Source: Ascoidea tarda (nom. inval.)
Taxonomy: Eukaryota > Ascomycota > Saccharomycetes > Ascoideales > Ascoideaceae
DNA: 39,841 nt
Direction of reading: 5' to 3'
Assembly: GCA_030560485.1 (NCBI GenBank)
Contig: JAKTTS010000085.1
Coordinates: 1-39,841, forward strand
This document shows, one piece after another, positions 29,796 to 39,300 of the stretch (position 1 is its first letter; each line of letters begins with the position of its first letter). The notes below the pieces were generated by a model. It was given only the letters and a program-made list of their open reading frames with translations, was not told where the DNA came from and did not search any database. Position numbers and translations under genes: made by a program.

Positions 29796-30599
29796 CTAAT
29801 ATCTTCTGGCGGCTTGTTCTTCTCTGAATCTGGCTAATTCTTGTTGTTGTTTTCTGAGTTTTTCTTCAGCGTGTTCGATGTCACGACGAGAAGCACCTTC
29901 TCTCTTTAACTGTTCAACCTTACCAGCTTTTTGAGCAACAGCATCAATCAAAGATTGTTCATCACGACCACCCTTTCTGCTACCTCTGCTGCTGCTTCTG
30001 CTGCTGTTTCTGGAGTTTCTTCTGTCTCTACTTCTGCTTCTGCTTCTACTTCTGCTTCTAGAATTTCTTCTTTTTGACTTTTCATTGTCTGAATCTGAGT
30101 CATCGTTTTTGTTCTTGTATTGGTTGTAAGCAAAAGCACCACCACCAATGGCGGCAGCAGCACCAGCAGCAATACCGATTTTCTTACCGTGTTTGGACAA
30201 GAAGCTTTCCTCTTCTTGAGGTTGTTGTTGACCTCCATAAGATTGTTGACCACCATAAGATTGGTTACCACCATAAGATTGACTTTGGCTTTGGTTTTGT
30301 TTGTTTTCTTTATAATCTTCGTACTTATCTTCCAATTTGTTAGCACCAATACTACCACCAATGGCACCAGCTAAACCACCAAGGATTTTACCAGCAGTAC
30401 CTTTTTTACCACCAAGTTTGGCACCAGCGTAACCACCAGCAGCACCACCACCAACAGTAGCTAAGAAACCTCTTTCACCTTCTTCACCTTCTTCGGATCT
30501 ACTGGATTGACGTTCTTCAGCTTCTTTGCTGTAGTATCTTTGCTCGTCACCGGCACGTTTGTTACCGTAGGAGGAATTGGAATTGTAGTAGTCAGCCAT
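29796..30599 (-). CDS. Glycine-zipper protein 2, RS-rich (unknown function)
   Basis: A 267-residue paralogue of the neighbouring gene. Residues 43-98 (RGFLATVGGGAAGGYAGAKL ... ANKLEDKYEDYKE) align without gaps to residues 38-93 of gene 1, and by hand count 35 of 56 are identical. Residues 215-265 align to 190-240 of gene 1 with 25 of 51 identical. Between them lie SYGGQQ repeats, a second Gly/Ala hydrophobic stretch at about 140-160 and an Arg/Ser-dipeptide region (SRSRSRSRSRSRDRR). The long coiled coil of gene 1 is absent. Glycine-zipper (2TM-like) proteins occur in many fungi and are commonly annotated as hypothetical or stress-related; no activity can be inferred. The start MADYYNS matches the paralogue start. 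The large upstream gap is shared with RPL16. Confidence 0.85.
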   Translation of the reverse strand: MADYYNSNSSYGNKRAGDEQRYYSKEAEERQSSRSEEGEEGERGFLATVGGGAAGGYAGAKLGGKKGTAGKILGGLAGAIGGSIGANKLEDKYEDYKENKQNQSQSQSYGGNQSYGGQQSYGGQQQPQEEESFLSKHGKKIGIAAGAAAAIGGGAFAYNQYKNKNDDSDSDNEKSKRRNSRSRSRSRSRSRDRRNSRNSSRSSSRGSRKGGRDEQSLIDAVAQKAGKVEQLKREGASRRDIEHAEEKLRKQQQELARFREEQAARRY

Positions 30600-32533
30600 T
30601 TCGATTAGAGATTAGGGGTAATTGAAGGAAAGCGATAAGATTAATTGATGAAATCAAAAGATATCAAAAGGATTATAGGGTTATAATTAATGAGAACGAG
30701 ATTCTGATTAAATTATATGAGTCTGGTTTAGAGAGAAGAAGAAAAGAAGATGGTCCATTGAAAAGAGAGGAGAAATGGGATATTTATATGGGATTTCTAA
30801 AATTGGCCCTGTGTATGGAATAATAATGTCTCATCTGCATTAACTAGTGAATAACCCAGATTGATTGGAAGAAATTTGAAATTGAATTAAGTTTTATTGT
30901 GGAGCTATACTGCTAGTGTAGTGGTTCTGGTGAGTATACCCACTAAGAAAAAGGACGGCTAGTGAAGACTGGGAGCGAGAGAATCCAACAAATCCCAGCG
31001 AACTGAGTCTGGTCCTTAAAGTTGGTAATGACAATGTGTCTTTCTTTCTCTCTCTCTGCCTTGCAAAGTCTTTAAAAACACTATCTTTTTCGGGATTCCA
31101 TGCCTTACCGCTTTGCCTCCATCTCCCTATCAACGCACAGCTGCTCAACAATATTCCTATTCTTCATGTGTCGCCACAAGTCATTGAATTTGATTACAAT
31201 CCATAGCTTCTGGCTGAAATTCTCTTAACTTCTTAACTTCTCAGCACCACTAAACTTCGAAATAAAATTCTCATTTATACTCTTTTCCCCCTACTCGCTG
31301 GCGTAGCTGAGGACGATCGTTTAGACAATCTCAAATAAGCATGTTTCCATAAGAGAGGTGTGCATAAACTCTAATGTTAAACCGTAGCTTTTCATTTTCC
31401 AGTTTTCAGTTAAAACTTCTCTAACGGGAGGCTCAAAAAAAAAGCATTTTTTTCTTTTTTTCTGAGACACTAAAATGGTATACATCCAACATCTGAAACT
31501 GAGACTTTAGATACTATTGTGATAAACCTTGCAAAACAGTAATAATCCGGTTTTTAAATGAAATTTCGTTTCAGAATTGAAATAACTATTCTTCAACTGG
31601 GAATATTTAAATACTGAATTCATTTTCTGATTTAGAAACAAACTATAAAAAACTATAAAAGCCATTCTTTATTTGAAATATGATATTGTAATTCGAACCA
31701 TTGAACATTCACCAATCAATGAGATATCTAGTTGAATTTTCACCTGAATGTTCAATTGATAGCTACAGTTAAAATCAAATCGCTATAACTATTAAAGACA
31801 ATTTGTAAATCGTCTTGATTTATCTTAATCAAACTTGACCGATCTTAATTCATTTGATTTCATATTATTTCACTTTATTTCAATGCATTCCAGTATTAAA
31901 TTACAAAATTTACAATCCAAATTAGCTCATTTGAATTATATCATTCTGTTGTAAATGATGAATTGCAATCAGGTAGTTAGGTTTTAAATATTGATTGCCA
32001 CCCAAAACCACCGATCAAATTACACCACCCCGACCTAAACCTGATGAATTCTGGCTGAGTCTGCATAAAATTCAAAATGCTGATCGAGCACAAACCTCAA
32101 CACTGGTTTTAATGCAACTAGTTGCATAGCACCCATGTATCTGGTTATATTGATGACAGGGCTCTGTTATTTACTTTACCCTATGTAAAAACACGTGTAC
32201 TACTGGTTTTAAAAAGCCTAATGTAAGCAGTGCTCACAATGCTCAGCTTGCCATGAATCACGCGGCAGACCTAAGGGAAACTACGGCCTGAGCTTGAGAA
32301 TGTCGCCATGGAAAAACACCGTGGGTCACGAGGAAGTGTTATCTCTGGCGGTGCTCAGGGAACTTCCACCGCTGTTCCACAAAGCATCTGTCTCTTTACC
32401 TGTGCGACTGGTTTTTGTCTATTTTTCAGTCTATTATTTTTTTTGAATCGCTTTTTCATCTTAACTATTATCAAGAGTTTCTGGTATCTAACTTAACCAA
32501 AGATAAACCACCAAAGAAGAAGAATATAATAAA
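30600..32533. promoter_or_regulatory. Large divergent intergenic region, glycine-zipper gene 2 / RPL16
   Basis: 1.9 kb with no gene I can support. The RPL16-proximal part is richer in GC and holds candidate ribosomal-protein promoter sites, listed separately. A small ATG frame (32308-32496 +) ends 37 bp before the RPL16 start and is probably chance or leader sequence. A tRNA A-box-like string at 30914-30924 has no partner B box. Confidence 0.6.
32178..32197. promoter_or_regulatory. Candidate Tbf1 and Cbf1 sites of RPL16
   Basis: ACCCTA (32178-32183) and the E-box CACGTG (32192-32197) lie 14 bp apart, about 340 bp before the RPL16 ATG. Established work in Candida-type yeasts assigns ribosomal-protein genes to Tbf1 (core ACCCTA/TAGGGT) together with Cbf1 (CACGTG). 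A weaker Rap1-like string CACCCATGTAT lies at about 32130. Both cores are short, so the pairing is suggestive only. Confidence 0.45.
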
Positions 32534-34087
32534 ATGAGCACTTTTGAACCAGTTATTGTTATTGATGGTAAGTCTTATTCTAATCCTCCATTCTATTTTT
32601 CACCTTTCATTCCTCTTCGTTTTTTATGTTTTTAATAATAATGGACTATTTTAAAATCTTTTGAAAAATATCCTCCAATAATGATTTTCGTTAAAAATAT
32701 CAATTAAATTCTTTCTCATTTATCATATCCAATTCCAATATTTGTAATTAAATGATTAATAAAATTATATCTCTTTTAGTCAATTTAAACTCAAAAAAAA
32801 AAATATAAAAAAAATATAAAATATAATCGGAATTAATAGGTAGAAAACAATTGCAAACAAATACACAAATTTCAATATTAAATAAAGAAAAAATAAAAAT
32901 GAATAACACAATGAATTAAAATTAAAATATTTATTACCCAGTTATTCAAAAATAGAAAAAAAATAAATTTCATTGATATAACCTCAAATTCTTTAAGTTT
33001 CAAATTGTAAAATAACTTAATCTTTTGTATTTTTTTTTTACAATGATTAAATATTCAATCCTCAAATCGACTAGATAAAGTAATCAAAAACATCCAAATG
33101 TATATATAATAGGAATCATTTAGAGAAAATCATTTACTTTTATTATGATTTACTTTTTTTTTCTACCTTTTTTTTTCTCACCTCATAATTTTATTAATAA
33201 CCATCATCATAACTATAATTATAGTTACATTCATAATTATAAGTTTTATCGGTTTTGGTTTTTCATACAATTAAGCATAGGTCAATCATGATCATTATTG
33301 ATGATATGAGTTGAATTTTTTTGATTATTTTTAACGAAATTCGGTAATATTCTCAATTAAGTTTTAAAATAGTTCTTATTGTTAAAATTCTTAAATTCTT
33401 GAAATAAATTTTCATCAAAATATAACTTAAAATCCCTTTCAATTGTTTATAAAAAGGTAGATTCAATCACATCAGATCAAACTAAAAAGTTCAAATTACT
33501 AATTCTTTATTTTAATAGGTAAGGGTCACCTTTTAGGTCGTCTTGCTTCCATTGTTGCTAAACAATTATTAAATGGACAACAAATTGTTGTTGTTCGTTG
33601 TGAAGCTTTAAATATCTCTGGTGAATTCTTCAGAAATAAACTTAAATACTATGATTATTTAAGAAAGGGTACTAGATTCAATAAAACTCGTGGTCCTTTC
33701 CATTTCAGAGCTCCATCAAGAATCTTTTACAAAGCTATTCGTGGTATGGTTGAACACAAAACTGCTAGGGGTAAAGCTGCTTTACAAAGATTAAAGGTCT
33801 TTGAAGGTGTTCCACCTCCATATGACAAAAAGAAGAGAGTCGTTGTCCCACAAGCTTTAAGAGTCTTGAGATTAAAACCTGGTAGAAAATATACAACTGT
33901 TGGTAAATTAAGTTCTGAAGTTGGTTGGAAATATGAGGATGTTGTTTCTCGTCTTGAAGAAAAGAGAAAAGTTAGATCTGCTGAATATTACGCTAAGAAG
34001 AAAGCCTTCGGTAAAAAAGTCATTGCTGCAAAAGCTTCATCTGCTGAATCTACTGCTGCCAAAAAATTAGCTGCTCTTGGTTATTAA
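32534..34087 (+). CDS. RPL16: RPL16, 60S ribosomal protein uL13, one intron
   Basis: Exon 1 is 32534-32567 and exon 2 is 33519-34087. Joined, they encode 200 residues nearly identical to yeast Rpl16 from end to end. The protein starts [20 protein letters not shown], includes [20 protein letters not shown] and [20 protein letters not shown], and ends AKKLAALGY. It is a component of the large ribosomal subunit in the cytosol. The exon junction splits a Gly codon (G|GT). Exon 2 contains codon choices typical of a highly expressed gene (TTA/CTT Leu, GGT Gly, AGA Arg). The family length is about 199, so nothing is missing. It converges on MSK1. Confidence 0.97.
32568..33518 (+). other. Intron of RPL16 (951 nt)
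   Basis: The donor is GTAAGT at 32568-32573. The branch site is TACTAAT at 33497-33503 and the acceptor ATAG ends at 33518, 16 bases after the branch A. Splicing restores the Gly codon in IDGKG. The intron is extremely AT-rich and roughly twice the size I remember for the S. cerevisiae RPL16 introns. I searched by eye for an intronic C/D snoRNA and found a TGATGA near 33299 but no D box or closing stem. Confidence 0.93.
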
Positions 34088-34406
34088 TTTTATTATATAT
34101 CTCTAAATTTTGTTTCATTTCAATAATTTAATTATTTAATATCAATAACTAAACCTAATTTAAATTAAATTAAAAACTATTTAATTTCTATTTGTGCTAT
34201 ATTACAATTGGAAATTTGTACATTTTATTATAATGAATCTCTTTAAAGTAGTAAAATTGACAATTACTTTTGTAGAATATGATGTAAACTCTTTCTATGA
34301 ACAAATATTGATCAAAAGGAGCAAGGAGTGAAAAGAATAAAAAAAAAGGCTATTTACAGAGGTTCATATCTATTGAGATATCTTTAAAGTTTAGTATTCT
34401 ACAATT
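34088..34406. other. Convergent 3' region RPL16 / MSK1
   Basis: About 320 bp of AT-rich 3' UTR sequence from two converging genes. In S. cerevisiae TOM7 lies next to RPL16B. I looked for its conserved HYGWIPFVLYLG core here and elsewhere in the window and did not see it. Confidence 0.6.
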
Positions 34407-36140
34407 TTATTGTTTAATTACATCAGTTAATTTTCCGAAACTCAAAACATCGTCAATATTGTTAATATTAGTCAATAGCATTGTTAATCTGTCAATTCCA
34501 ATACCCCATCCACCTGTTGGGGGCATACCATATTCCATTGTTTTAACATATTTGTGATCTGGAACTAATGATTCGTTATCATTGAATTCTTCTTTCAATT
34601 TTAATTGAATTTTAAAATTGTCATCTTGTTTAAATGGATTATTTTCTTCTTCATATGCGTTTATTAATTCTTTTCCTTTTATAAATAATTCAAACCTTAA
34701 TGAAATTTCGTAATTACGGTTCCCAGAATATTGTTTGAGTGTAGATTTTGCTAATGGTGATAATATAGCTGGTTGATTATAAATAAAAGTTGGATCTTCA
34801 CATAATGGTTCAACGTATATTGAACATAATTCATTAAGCAAATTTTGAGCGGATTGTAAAATTGGTGGTTCAATATTTAGTTGTGAAAAATAATTTAATA
34901 GGTCCTTCACGTTCGATAAATCAATTGGCAATTGAATCTTTGTTTGTTTTTCAATCGTCTCAATAAAATCAAGTCTTTTAAATGGGATTTGAAAATAAGT
35001 GGAAATTTCATTCAAATAACTATCTAATTCTGGATTTTGTAAAACATCTTTATTATAATCGATAAAATTCTTCAAGATGAAATTTAGCATATCTTCAGAG
35101 ATCTTCATTAAGTCCTCTAGATTAATAAAAGTCTGATAAAATTCACAAGTGGTAAATTCGACATTATGTGTAGGATCAAGACCTTCATTTCTAAAAACTT
35201 TACCGATTTCAAAAATTTTATCAAATCCACCAATTATCAATTTTTTTAACCATAGCTCAGGCGCCACTCTTAATTGGAGTTCGATATCTTTAATTTTTTT
35301 AGCATTAGTTAAAAATGGATTAGCATTTGCACCCTTTGATGAATGAGCAATTATTGGTGTTTCAACCTCTATGAAGCCTTTATTTGTCAAAAACTTTCTT
35401 AAATTGTTTATTATATAACTTTTGGATAAAATTATATCCTTGGAATGTCGATCAATTAAATAATTGGCAATTCTATTACCTTTTTTATTTTCCTCATTCA
35501 AAGCAGGTGGTACTGGTTGCAATGCAGGCGAAGCTAGAGAAATAGGCTTGATCAATCTAATGGATAATTCACCTGCTTTAGTTCTGATTGGAAAACCAAT
35601 AACAGAAATGGAATCACCTCTCTTGAAGTGGTTATGCAAATTGAAAAGCTCTTCCTTTGATATGCCAATCTGAGAATTGGAAACAACAACTTGCAAACGG
35701 CAGTAGTCTTGAATCAAATCAACAAAAATTATGCTTTTTCCAGCTTTTCTTATAGAAAATATTTTCCCCTCGATGATATATATATTACTTTTCGCCTCTT
35801 CACCCAAGGTCTCAAAATCAAAACTGAAATATTTGTTGATGAAATCGGGAATTCTAATTATTTGAGCCTGAGTCTCATTTTCGATTAAACCGAACCGTAT
35901 TTTGTCTATCACTGGGTAGTACTGCGCTGGGTTAGCAGAAACTGTCTCTTTCTTCTGTTGGTAATGTTCATTATCTGCTGCAATATCTTGTTTCTCGTTG
36001 TGTATCTTCTTTTTGTGCTGAGAATTAGCTTCTGAAGATCTGTGTGCTCTGAGGACTGTGGGCAAACGTGTCCTGTCTAGTGTTCGAGACAACAACAAGG
36101 AAGCAGAGCAAACTTTGCTCCAATTCACAGACCTCATCAT
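34407..36140 (-). CDS. MSK1: MSK1, mitochondrial lysyl-tRNA synthetase
   Basis: A 577-residue class II lysyl-tRNA synthetase; the S. cerevisiae protein is about 576. It charges mitochondrial tRNA-Lys. Residues 1-40 (MMRSVNWSKVCSASLLLSRT and on, many Arg/Ser/Leu, no acids until Asp22) look like a matrix presequence. An anticodon-binding OB fold spans about 110-215 (SIRKAGKSIIFVDLIQDYCR). The catalytic core has motif 2 at about 313-335 (FRNEGLDPTHNVEFTTCEFY) and motif 3 at about 540-556 (GGWGIGIDRLTMLLT). I chose the ATG at 36140 (or the adjacent one at 36137), because it gives family length and a presequence. An in-frame ATG at 36257 would add 39 acidic/basic residues ahead of it. A 213-bp divergent promoter is shared with RSE1. 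Confidence 0.94.
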   Translation of the reverse strand: MMRSVNWSKVCSASLLLSRTLDRTRLPTVLRAHRSSEANSQHKKKIHNEKQDIAADNEHYQQKKETVSANPAQYYPVIDKIRFGLIENETQAQIIRIPDFINKYFSFDFETLGEEAKSNIYIIEGKIFSIRKAGKSIIFVDLIQDYCRLQVVVSNSQIGISKEELFNLHNHFKRGDSISVIGFPIRTKAGELSIRLIKPISLASPALQPVPPALNEENKKGNRIANYLIDRHSKDIILSKSYIINNLRKFLTNKGFIEVETPIIAHSSKGANANPFLTNAKKIKDIELQLRVAPELWLKKLIIGGFDKIFEIGKVFRNEGLDPTHNVEFTTCEFYQTFINLEDLMKISEDMLNFILKNFIDYNKDVLQNPELDSYLNEISTYFQIPFKRLDFIETIEKQTKIQLPIDLSNVKDLLNYFSQLNIEPPILQSAQNLLNELCSIYVEPLCEDPTFIYNQPAILSPLAKSTLKQYSGNRNYEISLRFELFIKGKELINAYEEENNPFKQDDNFKIQLKLKEEFNDNESLVPDHKYVKTMEYGMPPTGGWGIGIDRLTMLLTNINNIDDVLSFGKLTDVIKQ

Positions 36141-36353
36141 CAACAGCCTTGTGCTGGACTTCTTCGTCTCTTTCTCTAGATTCGTCTTGGTTGAATTCAA
36201 AAAGATGCGGTCGGAACTCTTGAAAGTCATGTGATACGGTTGGAACTTGCTTTTCATTTTGATTCTGCTTCAAAACCAAAATGGGAATTTGGAGCTGGAC
36301 CTGAAGAAACTGAGAAACTGGTGTTGAGGAAGTAAGTATTTTTGGCTGGGGCA
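36141..36353. promoter_or_regulatory. Divergent promoter MSK1 / RSE1
   Basis: Only 213 bp separate the preferred MSK1 ATG (36140) from the RSE1 ATG (36354). Core promoters for both genes must fit here or overlap the coding ends. If MSK1 instead started at 36257, the gap would be 96 bp. Confidence 0.65.
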
Positions 36354-39300
36354 ATGGCATCTGTGGTAAGCGATAACGAGAGTGATGACGACAATAATAC
36401 AAGTTTAACAAGTTCTAATAGTTTATTTCTTTACAATTTAACGCTACAAGAACCATCTGCTTCGATTAAATCTGTGCATGGGCATTTTCTAGGTAAAAAA
36501 ACAGAGGAAATTGTTATTACAACCTCAACTTATTTGCGACTTTACAAACTTGATCCTTCGAGTGGAAAATTGATTAAATTATTCTCGCAGAATGTTTTCA
36601 GTATAATTCGTTCGATTGTTTCCTTTAGAATCACTGGCAATGCATCCAAAGATTATTTGGCAGTCACTTCAGATTCTGGAAATTTTTCAATATTGCAGTT
36701 GGATGATTCTGGTAAAAACTTGAAGTTTGTTTCTTTATTCAACGAACCATACCAAAAGACTGGTATCAGAAGATTATCTCCAGGTTTTATAATTGACTCA
36801 GATTCTAAAGGAAGAGCTATAATGTTGTCTTCAGTTGAAAAAAATAATTTGTTATATGTGCTCAATAGAGACCCTGAGACCAATAAGTTGACCATAAGTT
36901 CTCCCTTGGAGGCTAATCGTTCCATGATTTTAACATTTACAATGTGTGGGTTGGATGTTGGTTACGATAATCCAATATTTGTTTCAATTGAGGTAGATTA
37001 TGGCAATATCAATAACGAAAAACGAAAACAATTGACTTTTTATGAATTAGATCTTGGCTTAAATCATGTTATCAAAAAATCAACTTCTTTAATAGACGAA
37101 TCATCCAATTTTTTAATTCATGTTCCTGGTGGAAACGATGGTCCAAGTGGTGTTCTAGTTGGCTGCAAAAATTTTATTCAATATCGGAATTTTTCAAATA
37201 AAAACTCAAAAATATTAACTCTACCAATTCCAAGAAGAACCGTTGATTATGAGGACAATTACATTATTACTGGTGTTGTTCACTCAATAAAAAATGGGTT
37301 TTTTTTCTTACTTCAATCAAATTTGGGAGATTTGTTTAAAGTAACTATAAACTATTCAAAAAGTTTACAAGTTCAGTCAATGGAAATTAAATATTTTGAT
37401 ACAGTTCCTATTGCAACTTCATTGATTATTTTAAAATCCGGGTTTTTGTTTGTTGATTCAGAGAATTCAGATAAACTATTTTACCAATTTGAAAAATTGG
37501 GAGATGACGATAATGAAAAAGTTTTCAGTTCCAATGACTATTTTAATACTAGTGAAGAAATCGATAATTTGGAAGAAATATCATTTAAAACAAAACCTTT
37601 AGATAATTTAATTTTAGTCGATATAATAAATTCAATAAATCCTGTTATTAATTCACAACTGATTTCTTCAACAGCTTCTAATTTAACCGAATTACCCAAG
37701 ATTCTTTCATTATGTGGAACCAACTCAAGATCTTCACTAAAACTACTTGAAAATTCATTAACGACTAGTGAATTGGTTGATTCGGAATTACCACAAAATG
37801 CTGTATCAATTTGGACAACAAAATTATCTTCAAAGGATGAATATGACAAGTATTTAATTTTATCATTTATTGAAACTACACTAGTGTTAACAATTGGTGA
37901 AAATGTTGAAGAGGTCTCCAATTCAGGATTTGTATTAGATTCGCCTACTGTTTCAGTTCAACAGTTGGGCTTAAATTCATTGATTCAAATTCATACCAAC
38001 GGTATTCGACATTTTTCATATCTGAACATGGATGATGAAAGTCAAGAAACTGAGCCCAAAATTGTAGAATGGTTTCCTCCGGCTGGCATTAAAATTGCAT
38101 CAGCGGCATCAACAAACTATCAAGTGGCCATTGGTTTATCTAATAGAGATTTAGTTTATTTTGAGATTGATGATGACGAACAATTGATCGAATACTCGGA
38201 GAGAAAAGAAATGCCTGGACAAATAATATCATTATCATTGGGAGATATACCCGAGGGAAAGTTACGATCACCATTTTTAGCAGTTGGATGCAATGATCAA
38301 ACAATAAGAATTTTATCAGTTGACCCATCTAGTACATTAGAGTTATTGTCGGTTCAAGCTCTAAGTAGTAATGCCTCATCATTGATTATTATGTCGATGT
38401 CAGGGAGTTTTTCATCGGAGATATCAAACAAATCATCATCATCATCATTGGTGAAAATTCGAGATAATACATTATACGTTCATGTTGGAATGGCAAATGG
38501 TATATATGTGAAGACTATACTCGATCCAATAACCGGACAATTATCAGATACATCAATACGATATTTAGGGCCTAAAGGTATCAAATTGTCTAAATTAAAA
38601 GTTGATGGAAAGGATTGTATTTTAGCAATGTCAATAAAGACGTATATTGGATTTATGGTGAAGAATAATTTCAAAATAATTCCAATTAATTATAAGTTCA
38701 ATTTGGATCATGGGTCCAGCTTTGTTAGTGAAGAGTGTCCAAGTAATGGAATAGTTGGGATATTTGAGAATAATCTTATGATTTTTACTATTGAGAGATT
38801 AAGCGATGAATTTAATATTGAGAGTATTCCATTAATGTATACGCCAACTAGGTTTACAAATTTCAAAAAGGAGCCAAATGTTTTTTATATTATTGAGAGT
38901 GATAAAAATGTTAGAGGCTTTGAAAGGAAATTAATTGGGGAAAAGGAAAACAAAGGCAAACTGGATAGTGACAATGGTAATGGTAATGGTAATGGTAATG
39001 GTAATAGCAATATTATTGAGGTGGAGGATATATCAGAAGAGAATGAGTATGAACAATTTGGGTATGATAGAGAGAATGATAATAATGTGTCTTGTTTACA
39101 AGCTATAAATATAAATTCAAAAGAGTTAGTACAGCATTTTGAATTTTTGAATAATGAAATTTGTTTAAGTTTAAGTACGTGTTATTTCAAGGAAAAAGAT
39201 ATGAGTTGTTTGATAGTGGGAACAAAAGAGATTTCAAAAAGTGGGAAAAGCAAATACTATTTAAAGACATTCCAAGAAATTGGAAATAAAAAAATAAAGT

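Noticed and set aside
30914-30924. TAGTGTAGTGG, a fit to a tRNA A box, followed by GTGAGTAT as in tRNA-Asp
   Set aside because: No B box (GGTTCGANNCC) follows at 30-60 bases and no acceptor or anticodon stem can be drawn.
31691-31699. Minus-strand GGTTCGAAT resembling a tRNA B box
   Set aside because: The last bases of the box do not fit, and there is no A box upstream on that strand.
32308-32496. 62-residue ATG frame with a hydrophobic segment ahead of RPL16
   Set aside because: It lies in the RPL16 promoter/leader, the hydrophobic part comes from a T-rich tract, and it is not TOM7-like.
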